Shown one piece after another: positions 9,343 to 18,566 of a stretch of DNA of 64,000 nt (positions are counted from its first letter, which is position 1; each line of letters starts with the position of its first letter). Below the pieces are notes generated by a model. The model was not told the origin of the DNA. It was given only the letters and a program-made list of their open reading frames with translations, and ran no database searches. The stretch spans positions 1-64,000 of the forward strand of contig JAECUM010012969.1 of assembly GCA_016617855.1 (NCBI GenBank). Reading direction: 5' to 3'. The translations under genes and the position numbers were made by a program. The stretch is from Megalonaias nervosa. Lineage: Eukaryota > Mollusca > Bivalvia > Unionida > Unionidae.

Positions 9343-10407
9343 TTAAGGAGTTTCAGTTACGAATTCCAGACACCACCAGTAACGTCTCGGGGGCATTTCC
9401 GTTGATGTCAACGTTAATTTTTCTTTGATGTCCTTGGTTAACATCACCAGTAGAGGATTATGATATATATTCGGTGATGATGAAGTGGCCGCAGTAATTT
9501 CCAAACCGTACATGGACAGCCTGTATAACCCAATTACTTCTGCGGTATGTTCGAGAGTGTTATTTTGTGGTGTCCATGTTGATGACCCCGATGCTACTGT
9601 GTACACAATATTTTGAATTTGTCCGTGTGGAATTTTAATCAGATTAGTTTTTTGAACAATATTAGGTATTCCACTGACAATGTCATTGAGTTTCATGTTA
9701 ACGTCGGTGAGTTTTATGTCAACGGTTGGTTGTTCCCCTAAAAATTCTTTAATGGTTTTGTTTATGTTTCTACGAAAATTTAAAAACGTTTCTACATGTC
9801 TAGAAAAAGTATTATTGAGTGTAGTCATTTCGTCATTGATTGTTTTTAGCGAAGTTGTCATAGGAATTTCCTTATTTTCGACGTATTTCTTCGTTGCAGC
9901 ATCAAAATCTAATTCTGGTGTTCTAAGATTATTAATACCATTATTATTCATATTGAGAAATGCACGCATTATACCGCCGTTGGCTAATAGGTACTTAGAT
10001 TCTTGATCATCGACATATTTTTTTGTTGCGGCGTCTGTATCTGCGGCTGGGTTTCCAAGGTCTATGATTTTATTTTGATTCATGATAATGTCTCCCGTGA
10101 ATGAATCACGTTTCTTGATATAATCGTTGACTGACTTACCGGAATCTTGTATTTTACCCTGATCAGTAAAAGTAATGATATTATTAACAACCGCATTAGG
10201 AATTCGTATGAGTAGATCTGGCAGTTGTATATTACTTGTCTTTAATCGTCCTTGTTTATCCTGAAAAATAATGACTTCATTTTGATCCACACTTGTAATG
10301 TTTAATAAATCATCAATCTCATTTCTGAGCTCGTCAGGAGTTGCATATTTAGATAAATCACCTTGCTGCTGAGCTTTGCGAGAAGATCTTCCGTAAATAT
10401 CTGCCAT
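9343..10407 (-). CDS. Fibre-like protein with phage-tail-type repeats
   Basis: An intact 354-residue frame. Residues about 108-135 and 151-177 carry two copies of a repeat ending in DAATKKYVDDQ or DAATKKYVENK. Repeats of the type 'N-K-I-x-x-L-x-x-P-x-x-x-x-D-A-A-x-K-x-Y-V' are characteristic of trimeric phage tail fibres, so this is likely a trimeric attachment fibre. Next comes a short predicted coiled coil (about 180-225), and then a beta-rich C-terminal domain of about 110 residues (from about 245) suited to receptor binding. The gene lies between the protease and membrane protein genes. It has no internal stop, unlike the neighbouring replication genes. The N-terminal third presumably anchors it to the capsid vertex. 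Confidence 0.65.
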   Translation of the reverse strand: MADIYGRSSRKAQQQGDLSKYATPDELRNEIDDLLNITSVDQNEVIIFQDKQGRLKTSNIQLPDLLIRIPNAVVNNIITFTDQGKIQDSGKSVNDYIKKRDSFTGDIIMNQNKIIDLGNPAADTDAATKKYVDDQESKYLLANGGIMRAFLNMNNNGINNLRTPELDFDAATKKYVENKEIPMTTSLKTINDEMTTLNNTFSRHVETFLNFRRNINKTIKEFLGEQPTVDIKLTDVNMKLNDIVSGIPNIVQKTNLIKIPHGQIQNIVYTVASGSSTWTPQNNTLEHTAEVIGLYRLSMYGLEITAATSSSPNIYHNPLLVMLTKDIKEKLTLTSTEMPPRRYWWCLEFVTETP

Positions 10408-10478
10408 TATATTTAGTAATGTCTGTTTAAATGTGATAACATAGTATATTCATGCACGACTTTATGAGGTGGTTTTGT

Positions 10479-10839
10479 TCATTTTGATACAGCATCAAGT
10501 ACAGCGAGTACTTCACGACCACATATTGGCGGATCAGTTAATGTTTGTGTTGGTAATGTTGAATACCAGATTGGAGTACTTTGCACAGCGATTTTATCAC
10601 TGCTAACATATTCTAAAAATTCTTTTGGTGGTGCTAGTCCATATGAATCAAAATAAATAATTCCACGTGGATCAATTGCATATCCAACCCAATGAGTGCC
10701 ACGGCAAGAGTTTTTATCGAGATTAATAATACCAGTTTCAATATTGTTTGGTTGTTTTGGTAATTGATCACGCATAAAACACCTCTGAAGTTTTTTATTT
10801 TAATTTTTTAGCAGCATCAAGTAAATCAAAATTAGACAT
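10479..10839 (-). pseudogene. Adenain-like cysteine protease (maturation protease), frame change
   Basis: The frame 10775-10479 contains the three elements of the adenovirus-type protease family (C5/adenain): His in RGTHWVGYAIDP (residue 28), Asp in IIYFDSYG (residue 43) and Cys in PPICGREVLAVLDAV (residue 85). These proteases cut capsid precursors during maturation. The true start is probably the ATG at 10839, whose frame ends after 14 codons. A frame change near 10795 therefore separates the first residues from the catalytic part. The full product would be about 120 residues, short compared with about 200 in adenoviruses, but the core order is kept. The gene lies 8 bases from the pX-like gene. 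Confidence 0.75.
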
Positions 10840-10847
10840 AGGCAGAA

Positions 10848-11314
10848 TCAATGAACTGTCCCGGGAAGTCTTAGACCCTTTCCGTACCATGAATATGGGG
10901 TCCCTGGCAATCTTAGACCCCTTCCCTTTTTTTTGTAAGATTTTATTCCTTGACCCGTTGCTTTCTTTAATGCCATTCCAGCAGCGGTTCCAACAGCACC
11001 TAATGCAGCTGCTTTTGCAACAGCTGGGGCTGCAGCGGCTATTAATGCTGGTATAGCTGCGAGAAGTGGAAATATACCACCCGTCTTAGCGATGTCTTTG
11101 ATAGCGCCCGCAGAAAGATTAAGTTTTATACCTTTATTTGATTTTTTGGCTTCATTGAAGTTTCTGAACTGACGTTCGGTCAACGATAATTTATTTGCAC
11201 CGCTCATTTGTTCTTTTTTTAGCGATATTTTTATTCCACAGTTATTTTTGATGCTGATTGTAGCCTTTTAATCTGACCAGGAGTCAGACTAACACTAACG
11301 TGATTATATGACAT
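10848..11314 (-). pseudogene. pX-like minor virion protein with hydrophobic Ala-rich segment
   Basis: From ATG 11314 the first frame reads into a stop after about 27 codons. A frame change near 11245 leads into the intact 119-residue frame (11207-10848). The latter has a long Ala/Ile/Leu segment (about residues 40-75) that could insert in a membrane. It ends in a basic tail with two copies of GLRLPGT. The two frames hold two related blocks, SLTPGQ...GIK and SLTERQ...GIKL, spaced by about 33 residues, an internal duplication. Small Ala-rich, basic proteins cut by the viral protease (pX/pVI type) are usual in adenovirus-like and adintovirus-like particles, where they condense DNA or break membranes. 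The family assignment is by pattern only. Confidence 0.6.
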
Positions 11315-11355
11315 TATAATACTATGAGCGATCTAATTACATGTTTGGAAAATAT

Positions 11356-12729
11356 TTACATATTTTCTACTGGAGCATCAACAACTCTCATTCGTCCACC
11401 AACACCTTCAAGTAACATCGATTTATCGCTAAGTATAACAGCAATTACTCTATAATTAGCAACAGCTCCAACATCTCTATCAACATGAGCTCGAAAATGT
11501 ATATCAACTACTGATTGTCTGGTTAAATCTAAATGTTCTAGTGAAAAGTAATAAATCGGATATAAGGTTGTAAAATCTAGCTGTGATATTTGTAAACCAG
11601 TATCAATGTTTTGATCATGCCCCATAAACGACATAAGACGATGATATACACGTGCTACATGATTTTGATCGAAATTCAGTAACATATCCTCGGATGGTTC
11701 TTGATGTCCATTTATCCTTAATGAAACTTCAGAAACACCAAGTTTGTCAAATATCATAATATTTTCATCTTGATCATTTACCCGTGCAGCATTTTAAAAT
11801 ACAATGAATATATGTCGCGGTGCAGAAATTCCCTGCTGGGAGGCTATCTGCCACGTGAATAAACCATTTATATTACTCTGGATAGCATCTGTGGTCATTG
11901 TCAACCATGATAACATTGATTTACCACCTTGACTCATAAAAGATAGTAACCGATCTTCTTCAGATATTGTTGGAGTCATCACCAGCATCAACAATGAAAG
12001 CTTCGTAAGAATTACTCTACCAGCATCAACTGCACCAGGTCGCCAGATTGCATCATCAGTGGCTTTTCGCACAAGTACAATTGTATGCTTGGCTCCATAA
12101 ATAACTTTCCTAATATTTCTGCAAAATCCAAATATAAGTGACAACGGAATGGCACATGAAAATGCTCTCCTATCACCTTTTAACATTGATTTACGTACTG
12201 CAAATCCTAAGTTCAAATTTGCATTCATTGATATTACTGCGGGAGTTTCTGCGTCTCCTGCGGCATTTCTTACATTACCAATAGTTACGTTTCTACTTTC
12301 TGGAAAATCAGTTGTATCCTTTGCAAACATCATTGATGGGCCAACCGATCTTGAATAATCATTGCTGTATCGTGCTAGACCCAATATCGTTGTGGCGACG
12401 TTGACATCTTTCTGAATTAATTCAATATTTTTTCTGTCAATCATGTACGTAGCACTGTCAAATAATGCCATAATACCATTATTAACAAAACCAACAATAA
12501 CATTAGCAGCGTATACAGTATTATCTGTTTTTATAATTTCACCTTCTACCTCAATGAATGCTTCAGCGGGTAAGAAATATCTACTTGTATCATGAACCTG
12601 AAGTTCAATTCTCCCACGCTGATCTGGAATTCGTGCGTCATAAGAATAATATTGATAATCACGCACAGACTCATCTTTGAGTACTGGTGCGTCCATGTCG
12701 AATGCGGGATCAGATGCACGTTTGAACAT
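11356..12729 (-). pseudogene. Major capsid protein, double jelly-roll type, one internal stop
   Basis: The gene spans 457 codons from ATG 12729, preferred over the in-frame GTG at 12750, to a stop at 11356. A single TAA at 11796-11794 interrupts it in frame after about 311 codons, and the same frame continues for 145 more. Length, gene position between the minor virion proteins and the pX/protease pair, and beta-rich content fit a Polinton/adintovirus hexon-like capsid protein. Visible segments include RGRIELQVHDTSRYFLPAEA near the N-terminus, MFAKDTTDFPESRNVTIGN in the middle and RINGHQEPSEDML after the stop. These proteins form the trimeric capsomers of icosahedral particles. One nonsense codon is the only visible damage. 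Confidence 0.7.
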
Positions 12730-12746
12730 CTTTATTATATTTGTTA

Positions 12747-13178
12747 TCACCTAACAGGAAGACCACTTCGGGAAGTGAGACCACTTCCTGCTACCAGACT
12801 AGCGGTTATATTTTTTTCTTTTTCTGATAATGGTACATCAGCCAACTCTGCTAGTTTTTGATTAGCAGCTTGATTTATTATTTTACTAATATTTGCAGGC
12901 ATTGTTTCAGTGCTAGCCAGTTTCACCGGTGGCTGAGGTTTTCGTCGTATTAATCGTGCTAGTCTATCCTTGATTGCTGAAAATGCTTTACCAGCAAGAT
13001 TACCAAGAACACTGGGGCTTTTTTCATGAACAACATCAATAGCCTTCATTCCCAGTTGCTTTGCAATCGGTATTGCTTTTGGGGCTATTCTTCTAAATAG
13101 ACCCTGAACAACATCACCTAGTCCATCTCCATAGGTTGTTTTGTATACTGGTAATCGTGAATTTATTACCCTGACCAT
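12747..13178 (-). CDS. Basic minor virion protein, upstream of the capsid gene
   Basis: A frame of 143 residues starting at ATG 13178. The longer frame back to 13349 overlaps the next gene and has no virus-like features. It contains GDGLGDVVQGLFRRIAPKAI and a strongly basic centre (DRLARLIRRKPQPP), then a polar helical tail rich in Ala, Asn and Glu. The Gly-rich start followed by an amphipathic basic helix recalls the minor virion proteins that sit under the capsid in adenovirus-like particles. The stop is 17 bases from the capsid ATG, so the two are likely co-transcribed. Confidence 0.5.
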   Translation of the reverse strand: MVRVINSRLPVYKTTYGDGLGDVVQGLFRRIAPKAIPIAKQLGMKAIDVVHEKSPSVLGNLAGKAFSAIKDRLARLIRRKPQPPVKLASTETMPANISKIINQAANQKLAELADVPLSEKEKNITASLVAGSGLTSRSGLPVR

Positions 13179-13242
13179 GGTTGGTCTACGTTGAGTACTA
13201 TGTACGATTATTTTATTATAGTAACTGTATTTAATTACATAC

Positions 13243-14279
13243 TCAATCACTGTGGTAGTCATAGGCAATTTCATTAATGAGAGACCGATACACATTAATA
13301 TCCATGATACCGCCTGTAAATAATCGTTTACAAATATCAGCTGCTTCATTAATTATTTCTGGAGAATTATTACCAGCTCGTTTTCCTCCAATGAGGATTT
13401 CTAGTCGATCAACATCGGCAAGGACGTTATTGGGACAAGTAATAAGACCACTTCCTAAACCACTTCCAGTTGCGCCAGGATCTTGATATTCTTCCTCTGT
13501 TTTTTTGACTGGTTGTCGTGGTGATTGCAATTGTTTCATCATTCCTTCTAATGTTTATCTTGTTCTAGTTTTTTTTGTTTTATTTGTTCCATTAGTTGTA
13601 ATTGTGGGGATTGTGGTGATTCAAATTGTAATTGTTGTGGTGATCATTGTGGTGATGATGATAACTGTTGTAATTGTTGTGGTGATCGTTGTGGTGATGG
13701 TAATAGTCGTTTACTTTGTTTAACTCTTTCTTTTATATGTTTATGTACAGCCTCATCAAATTCATTAAAATTTCTAATATCTTCATTAGATCTAATTTCT
13801 GGAATACCAGTATATATGCGATATACATCCTTAATCCAATTGGCAGAGCTTAGAGATTTAACATGTTCTGGTGATACATATTTTTGTCTTTCATAATATC
13901 CAAACGCGGCAATATCAAGTAATTGGTCTTCGTACTTGATAGCAGCAATACTTTCAGGCGTAAATTTATCTATTATCTTAATTCTGGTTCTTGGTGGTTG
14001 TGGTTGTGGTTGAGCCCCAGGTTGAGCCGCTTGAATACGACCAGTAATATCAACAGGTAATATTTCAAGAGCTCTTTGTGTTGCCTCAGTTGCTGTAACA
14101 ATTTTCTTTGTTGGTTCGACAATCGGTTTAAATAATTGTTCTGTACCTTCTGTAAATTCCACTTGAGACTCCTGACGTGATTGTAGTTGTTGCTTGACAG
14201 AATCACGGACAGGTAAATATTTTTTAATTGCCTCTAGTCGCTCTCGAGCTAGTTTAGCTGAGTGTGGTTCTCCAATCAT
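13243..14279 (-). pseudogene. Internal virion protein, probably one gene in two frames
   Basis: The first part (14279-13644) encodes 211 residues: a charged helical N-terminus, a Pro/Gln-rich linker (near residues 85-95), a domain containing YEDQLLDIAAFGYYERQKYV, and a Gln/Ser/Pro-rich end. A TGA at 13646-13644 is followed by more Gln-rich sequence in the same frame until about 13555. The second part (13542-13243) is in another frame. It begins Gln-rich and contains LEILIGGKRAGNNSPEIINE and a C-terminal helix. Shared Gln-rich composition at the border suggests one protein of about 345 residues split by a stop and a frame change. The KRAGNN block recurs next to capsid genes in related elements. 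It is the most upstream gene of the virion cluster. Confidence 0.5.
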
Positions 14280-14317
14280 TATTATTGATAATATTTATAA
14301 TAGCTGTTTAATTTATA

Positions 14318-14581
14318 GCAGCAGGACGGGTGAACAACCAATATTGAGTGACCTGGCGAGTAAACGAAACGCACTATAAAATAAAAACAAAGAGTCAACG
14401 ATGGGATAACAAAAATGAGCTAACCCAGACAATTTATTATCCGTTTTCAACTGTATGGAAATAATCTCGGTTAGAGGCTTCAGTTTAACGTTATTGACAT
14501 TGTTTTTTCAGCCTTCGTAGGAACCTTATGTTTTAGACAAATGACGATTCAGACAAGTGGTCTGTTCACCCGCCCTGCTGC
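14318..14581. mobile_element. 264-bp inverted-repeat element (MITE), TA target
   Basis: GCAGCAGGACGGGTGAACAA at the left pairs with TGTTCACCCGCCCTGCTGC at the right, about 23 bases with two or three mismatches. A TA dinucleotide flanks each end (14316-14317 and 14582-14583), as expected for Tc1/mariner-type insertion. The inside has no gene. It sits exactly between the last provirus gene and the first LINE base. Confidence 0.75.
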
Positions 14582-14587
14582 TAAAGA

Positions 14588-16720
14588 GTGTTGGATGAAA
14601 ACCAAAATAACCCAAAAGCTATCTGGAAAGTGTTACAGAGTTTGGTGCAGGGAAATGTAAGAGTAAAACTGAAATTTTATCCCTTCAATCATGAAGGCAT
14701 TTATACAGATAATCCAACTGACATCTCAAATATTTTTAATGACTTTTTCATTCAAATTGCTGAAAAACTTAAAGAACCCAGAACTTCATCTGATCATCTG
14801 GAACTCAAACATTTTTGTGCTAAAAAACTACTAAACAATATAAAGTTTGAAATTCCTGAAATTAGTCCAGAATTTGTGTTGAAATATATTTAAAAAATGG
14901 ATGATTGTAAAGCAGGACTTGATATGACTGGACCAAGGCTACTAAAAGTAGCTGCACCTGCAATAGTAGAGAGTATAGCTTTCATTTGCAATTAAAGTAT
15001 TAGGTCTAATAAATTTCCACAAACATGGAAAACTGCCAAGGTTACACCATTGCATAAAGCAGGAACAAAAGATGATGTAATTAACTACAGACCCATCTCT
15101 ATCCTTCTTTGTCTCTCCAAATTACTAGAAAAACATGTACATGATTCTTTTCTCTACTATTTGAACTTATTCATGATAATCAGTCTGGCTTTTGACAGAA
15201 TCACTCCTGTGAAACTGCACTTGTATCTTCGATTGACAAATGGCTAAAAGTATTAGATCAAGGAGAAATGGTAGGCACTATTATCATTGATTTTCGTAAA
15301 GCTTTTGATCTTGTAGACCATGAACTTTTGCTTGAAAAACTAAAAATCTATCAATGCAGTGAAACTCCCTAAACTGGTTTACTTCTTACTTAACCGAAAG
15401 AGTACAAAAAGTATCTTTAAATGGTCAACTTTCTGAAAGTACAAATATTAATTGTGAAGTACCACAGGGCTGTATCCTTGGACCTCTGTTATTCATTTTA
15501 TTTATCAACGACTTACCTTTTTAGATTGGAACTTTAATTTCTTCCAATGACCTCTATGCAGATGATACTACACTGTCTGAGATGGGTAAAACCAAAACGG
15601 TACTTGAAAATAACTTACAAGATGCTCTCAACAGACTTCAGATATGGTGCAAGGAAAACATGATCATAAATACAGAAAAAAAATGAAAGCCCTACTAGTT
15701 GCAATGCAACAAAAATGAGCAAGGCTAGATAGCGACAAACTCCAGGTTCCATTTGACAATGTGAGCCTTAATATGACCTCTCAGGATAAAATTCTTCGTG
15801 TATTCGTAGATAACAATCTTACTTGGTCTATTCACATTAAACATGTTTGAAAAAAGGTTAATTCTTATCTTTGGCTACTGAGGAAAATCAAAACATACAT
15901 TCCTCTTCAGTACAGGGTCATCTTTTATAAAAATTATATTCAGCCATATCTGGACTACTGTAATGTAATTTGGGATAATACCTCTAATTCAAACATAACA
16001 ACACTTTTAAGACTCCAAAAGAGGGCTTGCCATTTAATTCTAGATCAATGTATAGACAATTTCCAGGATGCAATGAATACTATAAAGGTTTTAACAATAC
16101 ATGAAAGAATATTTCTTAGAAAGGCCAAATTGATGTATAAAGTATCCAGAAAAGCCATTCCTGTCTATCTAAGCAATATCTTTCACCAAAGAGATGCTAA
16201 TGGTACTCCAAATTTAAGGTCCATGAGAAGTAAAAATTACATTATACCAAGGCCAAAGAAGGAATTGTTTAAAAAAAGTTTTCAATATACTGGTCCACTG
16301 GTGTGGAACAACATTCCCAGTGACATAAGGCAGGCTCCTGGCATTTCTTCTTTTCATAATCAGTGTCTCAAATGGATGAAATCTTCAGACAATTGAACAG
16401 TTCTAGCACAATAAATACCGCCTGCTTTTCTGTAATTTTGCATTATTTTCACAGTTGAATTTTTCAATGCAGGGTGATATTTTATATTTTATATATGTTT
16501 ATAGGTTCACAGATGCCTGTGCATGTGTTCCAGGCTTGATACTTTGACTTTTAAAATCACTTAATTATTTAGTGTCAAGCCAGATTCTTCACATTATGTT
16601 GTATATACTATATATATTGCACATAACAGACAGAAGGCCTCAAGGTAGATTAGTTCTGTAACAAACTGATTTACCTTCTCTAAATAAAGTCTTTATTATT
16701 ATTATTATTATTATTATTAT
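14588..16720 (+). mobile_element. 5'-truncated LINE, reverse transcriptase with many breaks
   Basis: This is the 3' half of a non-LTR retrotransposon of the APE class. It starts inside the linker between endonuclease and RT. Broken frames then show VTPLHKAGTKDDVINYRPIS, the palm segment FRKAFDLVDHELLLEKLKIY, and the catalytic LYADDTTLS near 15555-15580. A C-terminal domain with FLRKAKLMYKVSRKAIPVYL ends at TGA 16396. A 3' UTR follows and ends in AAATAAAGTCTTTATTATTATT repeats (16690-16719), typical of a LINE tail. Stops and frame changes are frequent (about ten), so it is dead. It is the same family as the copies at 30.6-34.7 kb and 42.8-43.5 kb. The clade is not resolved; CR1/L2-like or RTE-like are possible. 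Confidence 0.85.
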
Positions 16721-18224
16721 GCATGAAAGAGTTTTAATGAAGAAAGTACAGCACTACAAACACATCGTTACATTCTTGAACACTGAACGGTCAGCCATTT
16801 ATGTACACGTGCATGGAATTTATTTAGTGTGGAAAAGAAACTAAGTGAAATGATGAACTAAGAGGCAATAAAAATATTTTAATATATTTACAGTTGACCT
16901 AAGTGATTATTCTGCTTTAATTAACATTACTACCAACCATAAAATTGTTTCTCTCTCTCTCTCTTTCTCCCCCTTTGGTTGGCTTGACTTAACATTTACC
17001 ATCATTCTTCATAGATCCAGACATCGTGGTATGACACAAGTGAAACTCATCTATGCTGGTCTTTTCACAGATTTTCTCCCATCTTGCTACGATGGTCAAC
17101 AGAGAGAGAGAGGGAGGTGGGGGGGCTGGAGGGTTGTTAGGGCAGTCTTTGGACAATTTCATATTTAATTAATAATAATCGAGTTTTAGAACCTTCTTTG
17201 TTTTTATTGAAGATTGTAGTTGGCTTTCTATGATGAAGGGTGCATGCGCTATTGAAGTCACCGTTAAAGGACAGCTTTGGCGAACGAAACAAATGCCCGT
17301 TTCTTATTGTGGCGGCAACATAAAAAAAATTGTACTGCATGATTGAGACTGATGTCTTTTTCCCATTTGCTTAGTACGTTTTCATAACAATCAGTGCTTC
17401 AAAGGTAATGTTTTCTTTCAAATTTCAGCTACTATTTTATCTGGGTACATTTTTTTTTTTAATGAATTGGCCGTCGTATGGTCAATTGTAGTTACTGTTC
17501 CTCCCTGCCTATTGAATAGACAAGTGTGTTTTTGTTTTTTGTTTTTTTTGGTTTTGTTTTTGTTTTTTACATTTGTGGTAGTGGAGTGATGCTGCCTTCC
17601 ATGCATGTGTCAGAAATTTAAAGAAAGGGTCAATCGACGATAGAGATGCAGGTGTTCTGGTCTGATGACATGGATTACCACAGAAAATGTGAATGTTCTG
17701 AAGGATTTAATTCTGAGTGAAAAGAAGAGGAATTTTTCTTACCATCCACATACAAATGTCAGTCTTTGTAAATATATTAATTACTAGCGAGCGGCCAAAA
17801 ATCTGACGAAAGATAGATTATGAGATTATGCCTCGTCTGGTTGATCTCCGCTACCAGAAACGTAAATTTGAAAAAAAGCAGATATCTCAAAACATACAGT
17901 ACTCATGCTAGATGTCAACATAAATAGGATTGTGCTATAACAATGCACTGTTAAAATGGTTTGTCAATATGAACAAAGAATTTTTTTATGTAACAATAGA
18001 TTAATTTCAGTGCATTTTATATCAACTTTGCGGCTTCCTTTCATGGGGCCTCTGAATTTCTCCACTCCAAACCAATGGTTGTATATACAAGTTTAAACAG
18101 CCAACAATGTCACCAATAAAAAAATCACCAGATGGTATATTTTTTTGCCGCCAATAAGGAAAAAAAAATTGCAATTTGCGACATTGGTGAAGCCCCGCAC
18201 GATTCCTGAATAAACTTTTTACAC
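16721..18224. other. Non-coding, simple repeats only
   Basis: AT-rich sequence with a (CT)n stretch near 16949-16972, a GA/GGGGG-rich stretch near 17100-17126 and poly-T runs near 17450 and 17530. No credible gene on either strand. Confidence 0.6.
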
Positions 18225-18463
18225 GTTATTTTTCGTACTTTTAAGCAGAAAACACTATTTTTTCATATATGAGAAAAATGCATATAAAATTTCAGGAGCC
18301 ATACTACGATCGTCTTGTATTATTCATATGCAATCTCTTCCCTAAAATGATAATAAACTTTTTTTTGTTTTTTTCGTACTTTTAAGAAAGAATTTTTTTT
18401 GTGTATGAGAAAAATACATGTATATGAAATTTCGGGAGCCACACCACGACCATGTTATATCCA
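18225..18463. repeat. Imperfect direct duplication of about 90 bp
   Basis: TTTTTCGTACTTTTAAG at 18229 and again near 18371 begins two copies of a segment. Both run through a T-rich part, GAGAAAAATRCAT and ATTTCRGGAGCCAYAC before ending. The copies are separated by about 50 bases. The downstream context (TATAGCGGGGTCACACTG) suggests decayed transposon sequence. Confidence 0.7.
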
Positions 18464-18502
18464 AATTCATGTTATAATGGAGCATGCTATAGCGGGGTCA
18501 CA

Positions 18503-18504
<2 letters not shown>

Positions 18505-18562
<58 letters not shown>
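18505..18562. repeat. (TA)n microsatellite
   Basis: About 57 bases of pure TA. The apparent long frames across it, full of Tyr-Ile, are artefacts. Confidence 0.95.

Positions 18563-18566
<4 letters not shown>

Noticed and set aside
13505..13723. 72-residue hydrophobic plus-strand frame
   Set aside because: It is the antisense of the Gln-rich region of the virion gene on the minus strand.
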